From positions 1-25,983 of IMG/VR virus record IMGVR_UViG_3300021370_000030: a stretch of DNA of 25,983 nucleotides; one strand, written 5' to 3'. Shown here piece after piece: positions 8,165 to 15,880 of this stretch. This DNA is from a virus. The number at the start of each line of letters is the position of its first letter. The stretch's first letter is position 1. The notes beneath the pieces are model-generated. The model was not told where the DNA came from and did not search any database. It saw nothing but the letters and a program-made list of their open reading frames with translations. The translations under genes were made by a program, and so were the position numbers.

Positions 8165-9504
8165 TGCCCCTTATCCCATTCGCCACCAAATCAAGCGGGA
8201 ACCGTGGCTATAGCGGCGAGCGGCTTGTAAACTTATTTGCTAGACCTGCGGACGGCGTGACAGAGGTGCCATTGATCGGGCGTGGCGGGGCTGTTGTGAA
8301 TGCTGACGTGTCGGGATCTGTTCGGGCCGTCTATGGCTTCAATGGCGCTGGATATGCTGTTGCCAATGGCAATCTTGTCCATGTGGCGGGCGGCGTTGTC
8401 ACGGTTATCGGCGCGGTTGGCTCGAGCGAAAGCGTTAGCTTTGCATCAAATGCCACGCAAATGGCGGTTCTTGTCGGATCAACCTATTATGTGAGCGATG
8501 GCGTTACCGTGGCGAGCTACAGCACGGGCGCAATAACAACTCCGGTTTGGATCACGTCACTTGACGGCTATATCATTGTTGGCGGGTCTGGGCAGGGGCG
8601 TGACGACTTGATCACGGTTTCAGGGCTTGATGACGCAACCACATTCTCTGGTCTGGACTTCGCAGCGGCAGAGGCGTCTTCGGACGCTATTGTATCGGTG
8701 CTGGCAGACCACAGTGAATTGTGGGTGTTTGGCGAAAAGACAATTCAGGTATTCTACAACAGCGGTGACGCAGATTTCCCATTTGCCCCAAATGCGGGCG
8801 CTATGGTTGAGCGCGGGCTGCATAAGGCAACAACGGTTGCCAAGGAAGACAATGCTGTCTTTTTCGTTGGTGACGATCTGGTGGTGTATCGGGCAACTGG
8901 TGTAGCGCCGGTGGTCATTAGCACCCGCGAGATTGAGGAAAAGCTTCGGGCCAATACGGTACACTCTGCCATCACGTTCGAAGAGCGCGGGCATAAGTTT
9001 TACGCAATCCGCATGATCGATGCCCCGACGCTTGTTTTCGATATGACGACGAGCTTATGGCATGAACGCACAAGCGGAACAGAGGAACAGCCTTGGTTTA
9101 TCGTTTGCGGCGGGCGGATTGGCTCAACGCAGTATTTCGGAACAGACACGGGCAAGATTGTCACGATCGACAAGAACACATATGACGATGATGGCCAGAC
9201 CATTGTTGCCGAGGCGGTATCATCGCCGGAATACAGGTCTGACCACTTCAGCGTGTCGCGCATCCATTTGAACGTTGAGGGCGGAATTGGCGGCATTGGC
9301 CGGACCCCGCGCATTGCTTTGGAAACGTCAAGGGACGGGCGCAACTGGTCGCAAGAGCGGTGGCGTGATCTTGGCGGGCTTGGAGAGTTCAGGCAGGTTG
9401 TTGAATGGCACGGGCTGGGGGCTTTCAGGCGCTTTCAGGTTCGTATCAGGATTACAGACAGGGTAGGCCGTGACTTGTACGGGGTGAAATATGACGTCGC
9501 GTAA
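8164..9504 (+). CDS. Packaged DNA stabilisation protein, P22 gp10-like
   Basis: 446 residues against 472 in P22 gp10. The N-terminus PLIPFATKSSGNRGYSGERL followed by VNLFARPADG is the family signature. The rest is beta-rich, with repeated short Gly/Val strands consistent with a propeller-like hub, including LWVFGEKTIQVFYNSGD and RGLHKATTVAKEDNAVFFVG segments. The protein forms the tail hub ring below gp4 and plugs the portal channel. It begins at the TAATG overlap with the gp4-like gene and overlaps the next gene by 14 bases, indicating tight co-translation with the tail tip protein. Confidence 0.9.
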   Translation: MPLIPFATKSSGNRGYSGERLVNLFARPADGVTEVPLIGRGGAVVNADVSGSVRAVYGFNGAGYAVANGNLVHVAGGVVTVIGAVGSSESVSFASNATQMAVLVGSTYYVSDGVTVASYSTGAITTPVWITSLDGYIIVGGSGQGRDDLITVSGLDDATTFSGLDFAAAEASSDAIVSVLADHSELWVFGEKTIQVFYNSGDADFPFAPNAGAMVERGLHKATTVAKEDNAVFFVGDDLVVYRATGVAPVVISTREIEEKLRANTVHSAITFEERGHKFYAIRMIDAPTLVFDMTTSLWHERTSGTEEQPWFIVCGGRIGSTQYFGTDTGKIVTIDKNTYDDDGQTIVAEAVSSPEYRSDHFSVSRIHLNVEGGIGGIGRTPRIALETSRDGRNWSQERWRDLGGLGEFRQVVEWHGLGAFRRFQVRIRITDRVGRDLYGVKYDVA

Positions 9505-10321
9505 TATCCCTAGCCTTGCCCCGCGCGGTGACACTGAAATAGGATTTGTCGAGGGCAAAAAGGTTAAGATTGCTCCGCAGTTCATGCGGTGGTTGGACGC
9601 CTTTCGAATCCGAGTACAGGATAGCGTAGAGCCTGCGGGAATTGTGAAAATGACGCTTGGCTCTACTGAGCCGGAGGGATGGTTACTTTTAAACGGGCAG
9701 ACAGTCACAGAGCGGCTATACCCGGATCTTGCTGAGATATTCGGAGCGACAGATGGGATTGTAACGCTTCCTGATTACTCAGGCCGAATTGCGATGGGCG
9801 CGGGGAGCTTGGTTTCTCTTATGGGAATATCTGGCGCTTCAACGGCAACGCTAACGGTTGAGCAAATGCCACGCCATAGCCATGCCATCACTGATCTCGG
9901 CCACACCCATGGCGCAAGCGACCGTGGTCATAGCCACGATTTACAAATGGATAGCCACACACATGAGGCGCAAGAGGATCCAGACAATAAGCATACCCAC
10001 GCCATAAATGACCCCGGCCACTTCCATGGTGATGTGAGTGTTCGCGGTGGTCTAGTGAGCGGGTCGGGCGCAAATCGCTATCAGCCCGGCGGGAACACCG
10101 CCACGACAACCGAGACAACGGGCATTGTCATTGAGGAAAGCCCAGACGACATAAGCCTGATCGTTGACAGCGCGGAGGTGAGTGGTTCTGCCTTAATGTC
10201 CAGTGCTGATATCCGCGTCCATAAGGCAAGATCAAATATTTCCATTGATGACAATGGCGATGGCGCATCCTTTAGCATCCTGAACCCCGTCTTCGGGGTC
10301 AATTATTTGGTGAAAACATAA
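9491..10321 (+). CDS. Tail collar-domain protein with HxH metal-binding tip
   Basis: 276 residues. Residues about 53-100 match the phage tail-collar pattern (GSTEPEGWLLLNGQTVTERL, then TLPDYSGRIAMGAGS). Residues 129-179 carry six HxH pairs (HSH, HTH, HSH, HTH, HTH, HFH). In T4 gp37-type fibre tips such histidines bind metal ions inside a trimeric needle. The C-terminal region is beta-rich. The gene lies directly after the gp10-like gene, where P22 encodes its tail needle gp26, so it may form the central tail tip. Needle function is inference. A side-fibre role is the alternative. Confidence 0.8.
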   Translation: MTSRNIPSLAPRGDTEIGFVEGKKVKIAPQFMRWLDAFRIRVQDSVEPAGIVKMTLGSTEPEGWLLLNGQTVTERLYPDLAEIFGATDGIVTLPDYSGRIAMGAGSLVSLMGISGASTATLTVEQMPRHSHAITDLGHTHGASDRGHSHDLQMDSHTHEAQEDPDNKHTHAINDPGHFHGDVSVRGGLVSGSGANRYQPGGNTATTTETTGIVIEESPDDISLIVDSAEVSGSALMSSADIRVHKARSNISIDDNGDGASFSILNPVFGVNYLVKT

Positions 10322-10635
10322 TGGGAACAGCAGCGGTTTTATACGAGGGACAGCCAACAGCATCTCTTGCGACGGTGGTGACGGGCGCGGCGGACACCAC
10401 AACTAAGATCACCTTTGCAGAGGCGTGTAACGTCTCCGGCGATGTGGTCACGCTTGATTGCTATTTTGGAACGCTTCAAACCATTAAGGGGCTGACGTTT
10501 CAGCCGAATGAGACAAGAACGCTTTTCGGAGTGGTCGGCGGCGTTCTTGAGGCTGCGGACACGCTGCAAATGCAGGCATCGGCGGCAACATCTATCAGCG
10601 TAAAGGTTGATGGGTATCAGGTAAGCGCCGCATGA
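10321..10635 (+). CDS. Small beta-rich structural protein, unknown
   Basis: 104 residues with alternating short Val/Thr/Gly strands and almost no long helices, suggesting a compact beta-sandwich. The ATG overlaps the preceding TAA (TAATG), and the stop overlaps the next ATG. It has no cysteine pair motif, although two cysteines are present (AEACNVSGDV, LDCYFG). Its position between the tail tip and the ejection proteins suggests a minor virion or tail-attached decoration protein. No named family is recognised. Confidence 0.6.
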   Translation: MGTAAVLYEGQPTASLATVVTGAADTTTKITFAEACNVSGDVVTLDCYFGTLQTIKGLTFQPNETRTLFGVVGGVLEAADTLQMQASAATSISVKVDGYQVSAA

Positions 10636-11042
10636 TTAGACATGCTGAAACTTCGGATTTGCCGCGCATTTTAGAAATGGGCCTAAAGTTCCATGATGCC
10701 GGCGGCGTAAAGGCACCATATAGCAAGGACGCCACGGCGCGGACGGTTCAGGGGTTGATCGACAGCCCAGACGGCGTGGTCCTTGTTTCTGAGACTGGCA
10801 TGATCGGCGGCGCGGTTATGGCCGCATATTGCTCAGACAGCTGGAAGATTGCGGTCGAGTTGTTTTGGTGGGCGGAGGACCGGCAAGGGTTGAAGCTGTT
10901 GCGCGGGTTTGAACAGTGGGCTGCATCCGCTGGGGCCAATGAAATTCGAATGACAACGATTCATAGCTTAGATGGCGCTGATCGTATTTTATCCAGGCGC
11001 GGGTATGCGCCATCCGAAATCAGTCACGGAAAGGTGATTTAA
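10632..11042 (+). CDS. GNAT-like N-acetyltransferase-fold protein
   Basis: 136 residues. The opening IRHAETSDLPRILEMGLKFH is the classic first strand and helix of GNAT enzymes. A central strand (GVVLVSETGMIGGAVMAAYC) and a region resembling the acetyl-CoA-binding loop and helix (WAEDRQGLKLLRGFEQWAAS) follow. The end ILSRRGYAPSEISHGKVI fits the last GNAT strands. The usual acetyl-CoA loop Q/RxxGxG/A is only loosely present (DRQGLK). It would transfer acetyl from acetyl-CoA to an amine, substrate unknown. Lying between virion genes it may be a virion-associated or host-modifying enzyme. ATGA overlap supports the start. Confidence 0.7.
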   Translation: MIRHAETSDLPRILEMGLKFHDAGGVKAPYSKDATARTVQGLIDSPDGVVLVSETGMIGGAVMAAYCSDSWKIAVELFWWAEDRQGLKLLRGFEQWAASAGANEIRMTTIHSLDGADRILSRRGYAPSEISHGKVI

Positions 11043-12056
11043 ATGGCACTTGGAACAATGGCAATTCTGGGCTTGGCTACGGCAGCGGGTGGTGTTGCGC
11101 AGGGCATGGCGGCAAAATCAGCGGCGGATTCACAAGCTGAAGCGGCAAGCAATGCCAACGATACAGAGCGCTATATCTATGACAACAACGTTGCGCTAAC
11201 AGAACCCGCGCGCGCAATTGGTAACAATGCGCTTTCTGCGCTTGCATTTGAGAGCGGGCTTGGACCTGCCCCCACGTTCGGTGGAACCGCTCCTTATCAG
11301 ATTCAGGAAATCACAACGCCGGGAACAGCGGCGGGATCTGCATATAACCCATATGCGGGGCCGCAGGGCGGCGGTGTGTATGCTGGCGACGGATTGAACC
11401 TTGGTGAAAGCAGGCAGACAGGACAGGCGGCGCAAGGCAGCACAAGCTACGTCGTCAACGGCCAGACATTTGGAACCCGTGAAGAGGCGCAATCATATCT
11501 TGACGGATTGCCACAGCAAGGCGGAACGCAATATCAGGGCGTAAATCTGCCTGATCCGAACCTTGATCTGTCAACAAGCGCTTTTGAGGCATCCCCCGGC
11601 TATCAGTTCCGGCTGGACGAAGGTAACAAGGCCCTTGAGCGGATGGCATCTGCGCGCGGTATGCGTTTCTCAGGCGCTGCGGCAAAAGACGCGATGCGGT
11701 TTGGGCAAGGCATCGGGTCGCAAGAGTATGGCAATTTCGTTGGGCGTGAGACTGATCAATTCAATCGAAGCTATGGCGTTGGGCAGGACAAGCTAAACGC
11801 TCTGCGCGGCCTTTCAGGTGTTGGGCAGACTGCGACACAGGCACAGATTCAGGCGGGTAATAACTACGCAAGCGGCACAAGTAATAACCTATTCAACATG
11901 GGGCAGGCTCAGGCGCAGGGCGCAATCGGGACAGGTAATGCTATCTCAGGTGGGATCAATTCACTGTCTAACATTTACGGGATGGCGCAATCAGGGTATC
12001 TTGGACAAAACCCCGGCTTTGGCATCAAGCCCCTCGCAAACCCATTCGGGAGCTAA
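11043..12056 (+). CDS. DNA ejection / transfer protein (P22 gp7-like position)
   Basis: 337 residues, rich in Gly, Ala, Gln and Asn. The N-terminus has a hydrophobic glycine-rich stretch (ILGLATAAGGVAQGMAAKSA), then a helical ANDTERYIYDNNVALTEPAR segment. A conserved-looking block SPGYQFRLDEGNKALERMAS and SARGMRFSGAAAKDAMRFGQ is typical of phage ejection proteins. The C-terminal half is Asn/Gly/Gln-rich with repeated helices. Such proteins are packed inside the head and ejected first to form a conduit through the envelope. It is the first of three long genes in the slots of P22 genes 7, 20 and 16. Confidence 0.75.
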   Translation: MALGTMAILGLATAAGGVAQGMAAKSAADSQAEAASNANDTERYIYDNNVALTEPARAIGNNALSALAFESGLGPAPTFGGTAPYQIQEITTPGTAAGSAYNPYAGPQGGGVYAGDGLNLGESRQTGQAAQGSTSYVVNGQTFGTREEAQSYLDGLPQQGGTQYQGVNLPDPNLDLSTSAFEASPGYQFRLDEGNKALERMASARGMRFSGAAAKDAMRFGQGIGSQEYGNFVGRETDQFNRSYGVGQDKLNALRGLSGVGQTATQAQIQAGNNYASGTSNNLFNMGQAQAQGAIGTGNAISGGINSLSNIYGMAQSGYLGQNPGFGIKPLANPFGS

Positions 12057-12059
12057 ATC

Positions 12060-13310
12060 ATGCAGCAAACACAAACAAACCCCGGTCAGAATTTCCTTGC
12101 AGGATTGACGGGCGGGTTGCAGGCGGGCGGTCAGATCCGGCAGATGCAAGATCAGAACGCGCTTGCTGGTTTTATGAAGCAGAACGGCGCGGCCCTTGCC
12201 CAAGGTGATCAGACGGCGATTAACGGTTATGCTGCATTCGATCCGCAAGGCGCGTTCAATATGCGCCGGCAGGGGCAGTCGGATGCGCGGGCGATGGAAC
12301 AGCAGCAATATCAGCGTGAACGCAATCAGAACACAGATTTGCGGGCCGAGGAATCGTTTCGCCAGCAGACCACTCTTTTCGATGCCAAAATGAAGGAAGC
12401 GGCCGCACAGATGAACGCAAACGAGCGCGCGGCGGCGGCGGCTCAGTTCCGGCAGGGTTTGATGCCTGCGGTTGTGTCGCACAGGCAGGGACCAGACGCA
12501 TTCAACGCATTTGTCATGCAGAACCAAGGCGAGGTCGCACAGACGCTTGAAGCCATGGGGTTGAGCATTTCCCAGCTTACCTATGAGAATGCGCCGCAGG
12601 TATTCGCGCGGATCGATGGCGCTGCCAAGATGTTTGAAGCGGCGGATAGCATTTTGCCAGAGGAGCCGAAACCGCTTACCGATGCTGGCAAGGCTGGTCT
12701 GGACGCGCGCAATGGCTTTATCGACTTGGATATCCCGCAGGTTGATTTTGAGACTGAGCAAAAGCTTCGTAAGGAGTTCTTGGGCATTCCGCAGGTTAAG
12801 GCGTTCTCTGAACAGTCGCAGGCATATGAGCGGATCGTTAATTCTGCAAGAGACCCAAGCCCGGCTGGTGATCTGGCATTGATCTTTAACTTTATGAAGG
12901 TTCTTGATCCCGGTTCGGTTGTGCGTGAGAGCGAATTTGAAACGGCGGCGCAGGCAACGGCATGGCTGCAAAACAGCGAAGAGCTCGGCATTAATGTTCC
13001 CCAGCCAATTTCCAGCGCTATCCGCAAGATGGCGTCCGGTCAAAGGCTCGCGCCTGAGCAGCGTCAAGACTTCCTTGGCCGCGCAGAAAGCCTGTATGAC
13101 GGCGCAGAGCGTGGGTTTATGAATCTTAAAACCCAATATGAGGGCAAGGCAAAGGCTTACAATCTTGATCCTGAGCGCAGTCTTGCTGATTTCCGCAGGG
13201 TTGACGATCCGGCTGCGACGATTGCGGCCCCTGCCGGTGGTGGTGTTCCTGACGTTTCTCAGATGAGTGATGAAGAGCTTCAAAAACTTATTGATGGGGG
13301 CGGGCAATGA
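12060..13310 (+). CDS. Internal virion / ejection protein (P22 gp20-like position)
   Basis: 416 residues, second of three consecutive ejection-gene candidates. It opens with a Gln/Gly-rich stretch (NFLAGLTGGLQAGGQIRQMQ), followed by a long charged coiled-coil segment (about residues 75-150, rich in Arg/Glu/Gln/Ala). The rest is predicted helical, with a YERIVNSARDPSPAGDLALI segment that recurs in many podoviral internal proteins. There is no membrane span. The start has a GGGAG ribosome site, and the stop overlaps the next start as ATGA. A 438-residue ORF runs antisense to it almost completely but looks like a shadow. Confidence 0.65.
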   Translation: MQQTQTNPGQNFLAGLTGGLQAGGQIRQMQDQNALAGFMKQNGAALAQGDQTAINGYAAFDPQGAFNMRRQGQSDARAMEQQQYQRERNQNTDLRAEESFRQQTTLFDAKMKEAAAQMNANERAAAAAQFRQGLMPAVVSHRQGPDAFNAFVMQNQGEVAQTLEAMGLSISQLTYENAPQVFARIDGAAKMFEAADSILPEEPKPLTDAGKAGLDARNGFIDLDIPQVDFETEQKLRKEFLGIPQVKAFSEQSQAYERIVNSARDPSPAGDLALIFNFMKVLDPGSVVRESEFETAAQATAWLQNSEELGINVPQPISSAIRKMASGQRLAPEQRQDFLGRAESLYDGAERGFMNLKTQYEGKAKAYNLDPERSLADFRRVDDPAATIAAPAGGGVPDVSQMSDEELQKLIDGGGQ

Positions 13311-14911
13311 ATGCGGTAGAGGCGGCTAAGGCTGAATTGCAGCGCAGGCAGACCGTTCGCGCGGCTAAGGCTGAACTTGAGGCGCGACGTGCTGACCCTA
13401 GCGCAGCTATGCGAGCCCGCGTGGCGTCTGCGAAGGATGGCACATTGGTAGCGTCACCTGAAAGCCTTGCGCGGGCGAATGCGGCCAATCAGATCGCGTC
13501 TCCGGGTATGCCCGAACCTGATAACGCCATGATCCAGTCACAGATTGACGCAAGCAAAGAGCGCGGTGCTACGGCTGCGGCTCTGATGAACAAAGCGGGC
13601 GAAAGCATGACGCTTGGCATTGTGGGCGATGAGGCGGCGGCAAAAGCCGACCAGCTTATCGGACGCGGCGGCGGATATGATGAGCGGCTAAAATTCTACC
13701 GCGATCAAGAGACGCAACTTGAAACAGATCATCCGCTTATGTCTATGGCGGCAGAGATAGCCCCTGCATTCATTCCTGGCGCTGGCGCGGCTGGGGCTGT
13801 TTCCAAGCTTGGTACGATTGCTGGCAAGACAGCAGCCGGTGCGCTCACGGGCGCGACTGCGGGCGGCATCTATGGTTTTATGGAAGGCGAGGGCGACGAC
13901 AGACTGCGCAACTCAGCAACCACTGCCATTCTAGGCGGCGTATTGGGGGCCGCTGCGCCCAAGGTCACAGATTTCGCAGCGTCCGTACCGTCACGGGTTC
14001 GCAGCATGTTCATCAAGTCGGCCAAGCGCCCAACGATAGGGGCTCTAAAGGAAACGAAGAATGCTGCATACCGCGCAGTAGATGAGTCCGGCGAGGTGTT
14101 CGACGGCGACACCATGAGCCAACTTGCAACGCATGTTCGGAGCGTCTTTGATGATGGAAACTATGTTGAGGAAACCGACAACGCGCTAAAGGCGACCTTG
14201 ACCCTTTTGGACCGCAGGGCGGGGAAGCCAACAACTATCACGCAGCTAGACAGCATTCGAAAGAACCTTTGGAAGCGTTATGCATCGGCAAAGGACCAAC
14301 CACAGATCCTAGATGCAATTGCTTCAATTGATCACGTTATCGAAAAGCGCGGCGCGACAAGCGAGCTTATGGACGTGGCGCGGGCGGCAAACTCTCGGTT
14401 CTCCAAGTCTCAACTTCTTGACGACGCATTTACAAAAGCAACAGACCAGACGGCGGCTACCGGATCGGGCGGCAATATCCTGAACAAATACCGGCAGGCG
14501 GTTACGTCGATCATAAACAACGAGCGCAAAGCTAAGTTCTTTTCATCAGGCGAGATTGAAATGATGCGTGAATTTGTCAGAGGAAGCACGAGCGAAAACA
14601 TGAAACGCCTTGTTGGCAAGCTATCCCCATCCGGCAATGGTTTAATGATGGCGCTGCATGTGGTCGGTGGCGTTGCATCTAACGGAGCTTCATTGCCTCT
14701 TATGGCGGTTGGTGCTCTTTCCAAGGGGTCTGCTGATAAGTCGGCAATGCGCGGTGCAACGGCTATACAAGACTTTGTGGCGGGTGTCCCTAAGTTGGTT
14801 CGGCCATCATCTACCGGTGCGGCTCTTGCAACGGGCGCGGCCCCAGCCGTAGAGAAATTGCAAAGCGGTGCGCGAAATATGCTGTCCCCAATCCAATTAA
14901 ACCGCCAATGA
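13307..14911 (+). CDS. Internal virion / ejection protein (P22 gp16-like position)
   Basis: 534 residues, third of the ejection cluster. Residues 1-75 are Ala/Arg/Lys/Glu-rich helices. Residues about 145-200 are glycine/alanine-rich and hydrophobic (IAPAFIPGAGAAGAVSKLGT, AAGALTGATAGGIYGFMEGE), a segment that in such proteins may insert into membranes. Residues 250-480 are helical with charged surfaces. A second hydrophobic stretch (GLMMALHVVGGVASNGASLP) comes near the C-terminus. This organisation matches large phage injection proteins that cross the envelope. Function is by position and composition. Its stop region is overlapped by a possible antisense gene. Confidence 0.65.
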   Translation: MNAVEAAKAELQRRQTVRAAKAELEARRADPSAAMRARVASAKDGTLVASPESLARANAANQIASPGMPEPDNAMIQSQIDASKERGATAAALMNKAGESMTLGIVGDEAAAKADQLIGRGGGYDERLKFYRDQETQLETDHPLMSMAAEIAPAFIPGAGAAGAVSKLGTIAGKTAAGALTGATAGGIYGFMEGEGDDRLRNSATTAILGGVLGAAAPKVTDFAASVPSRVRSMFIKSAKRPTIGALKETKNAAYRAVDESGEVFDGDTMSQLATHVRSVFDDGNYVEETDNALKATLTLLDRRAGKPTTITQLDSIRKNLWKRYASAKDQPQILDAIASIDHVIEKRGATSELMDVARAANSRFSKSQLLDDAFTKATDQTAATGSGGNILNKYRQAVTSIINNERKAKFFSSGEIEMMREFVRGSTSENMKRLVGKLSPSGNGLMMALHVVGGVASNGASLPLMAVGALSKGSADKSAMRGATAIQDFVAGVPKLVRPSSTGAALATGAAPAVEKLQSGARNMLSPIQLNRQ

Positions 14912-15125
14912 GGTCGTGCTTAATGCTTTCAATGAATGGGGAACCTATCGCCTCAGACGCCAGCATCGCAAGACCGATTGAGCAAAGCGTAAGGGTGAAA
15001 TATGTAGAGCCTTTTGGTTCTGTCCCGGTTCTGACTTCTTGTCGAGAAAGTCTTATCCCCCATACTGCAAGGGAGAAGATTATCCAGCTTGATACAATTG
15101 CGGCGGGAAAGGCTATCGCGTCCAA
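14811..15125 (-). CDS. Possible antisense three-span membrane protein
   Basis: On the minus strand, in the one real gap of the late operon, an ORF runs to 14811, overlapping the end of the ejection gene by about 100 bases. The first ATG is at 15194, but a TTG at 15125 has GGAG seven bases upstream (15133-15136), so I favour a 104-residue product. It has three clear hydrophobic helices: AIAFPAAIVSSWIIFSLAVW, YFTLTLCSIGLAMLASEAIG, and LIGGLIGLGTAYFAH. A charged loop containing RQEVRTGTEPKG lies between the first two. It is unlike a random ORF, but antisense shadows can be hydrophobic too. Function is unknown. The plus-strand ORF at 14908-15156 is the competing interpretation. Confidence 0.42.
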   Translation of the reverse strand: MDAIAFPAAIVSSWIIFSLAVWGIRLSRQEVRTGTEPKGSTYFTLTLCSIGLAMLASEAIGSPFIESIKHDLIGGLIGLGTAYFAHRFAISLRLGPRPLQEPHR

Positions 15126-15156
15126 ATTTATGCTCCAAAATAGATTTCCACAATAG
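14908..15156 (+). CDS. Competing small plus-strand ORF, doubtful
   Basis: 82 residues starting at an ATG that overlaps the upstream stop as ATGA, and filling the gap before the transglycosylase gene. It lacks a Shine-Dalgarno sequence and shows no domain, membrane span or helix pattern that looks selected. The composition is scattered, with several Ser/Cys/Pro residues. The minus-strand ORF across the same bases gives a more coherent protein. I keep this entry because coupled starts are the rule in this operon. Both cannot be taken as certain. Confidence 0.22.
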   Translation: MRSCLMLSMNGEPIASDASIARPIEQSVRVKYVEPFGSVPVLTSCRESLIPHTAREKIIQLDTIAAGKAIASKFMLQNRFPQ

Positions 15157-15192
15157 CATTTTTCTGCTAAATTCGCAACCTTGTGAGGCCAC

Positions 15193-15852
15193 ATGAAACA
15201 AATTCAAGCAGACCCAGCCGGGGCATTCATGCAGGGGCTTATGCCTCGCAATGCGTTTTCTGAGTATCAGCCACAGCAACAGAATAATGCGTTTGCGGCG
15301 ATGGCACAACACGGCGGGCCAACGGTAGCGGCGGCGCAATCATTGAAGCCCTACAACGCTCTGGCGTCCAATGGTGGGCCGACAAACGCAGCGGCTTCGC
15401 AGATGAGTGCGGATGCTGGCGGATTGGCCGGGGGGATTGTCGAGGCAGCGCAAGAGTTGGGCATGGACCCTGTTGATCTGGCGACGATCATATCCTACGA
15501 AACCGCAGGCACGTTTGATCCTGCGAAGGCTGGGCCTACAACACAATGGGGCCAACATCGCGGGCTGATCCAGTTCGGCGAGCCACAGGCGCAGCAATAC
15601 GGCGTAGACTGGAAGGATCCGGTTGGCAGCCAGCTTGGGCGCGGAGGGGCAGTTGTCCGATACTTCAAAGACGCAGGATTCCGGCCTGGTATGGGCCTGC
15701 TTGACGCCTATTCCGCAGTGAACGCGGGCAGCGTGGGGCGTTACAACGCCAGCGATGCGAACAACGGCGGCGCGCCCGGTACAGTGCGCGATAAGGTGGA
15801 AAACCAAATGAGCGCCCATCGCGCAAAGGCCATTTCGCTTCTAGGCGGCTAA
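15193..15852 (+). CDS. Virion-associated lytic transglycosylase-like protein
   Basis: 219 residues. The first 75 residues are Gln/Asn/Ala/Gly-rich and disordered, like ejection proteins. Residues about 75-190 form a lysozyme-like SLT domain: helix AAQELGMDPVDLATIISYET, with Glu103 in ISYETAGTF as the likely catalytic acid, then GLIQFGEPQAQQYGVD and a helix LLDAYSAVNAGSVGRYN. These match the goose-lysozyme/SLT layout. It would cut peptidoglycan during DNA entry rather than host lysis, since it sits with ejection and tail genes. There is no signal peptide. The start ATG overlaps the antisense ATG at 15194 within CATG. Confidence 0.75.
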   Translation: MKQIQADPAGAFMQGLMPRNAFSEYQPQQQNNAFAAMAQHGGPTVAAAQSLKPYNALASNGGPTNAAASQMSADAGGLAGGIVEAAQELGMDPVDLATIISYETAGTFDPAKAGPTTQWGQHRGLIQFGEPQAQQYGVDWKDPVGSQLGRGGAVVRYFKDAGFRPGMGLLDAYSAVNAGSVGRYNASDANNGGAPGTVRDKVENQMSAHRAKAISLLGG

Positions 15853-15880
15853 ATTAAACTCAAACTGAAAAGGGGGCCAC

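Noticed and set aside
11991-13307. 438-residue ORF antisense to the gp20-like ejection gene
   Set aside because: It mirrors the plus-strand gene almost end to end. The product is Arg/Leu/Cys-rich without domain pattern, as expected for an antisense shadow. The sense gene has a good ribosome site and operon coupling.
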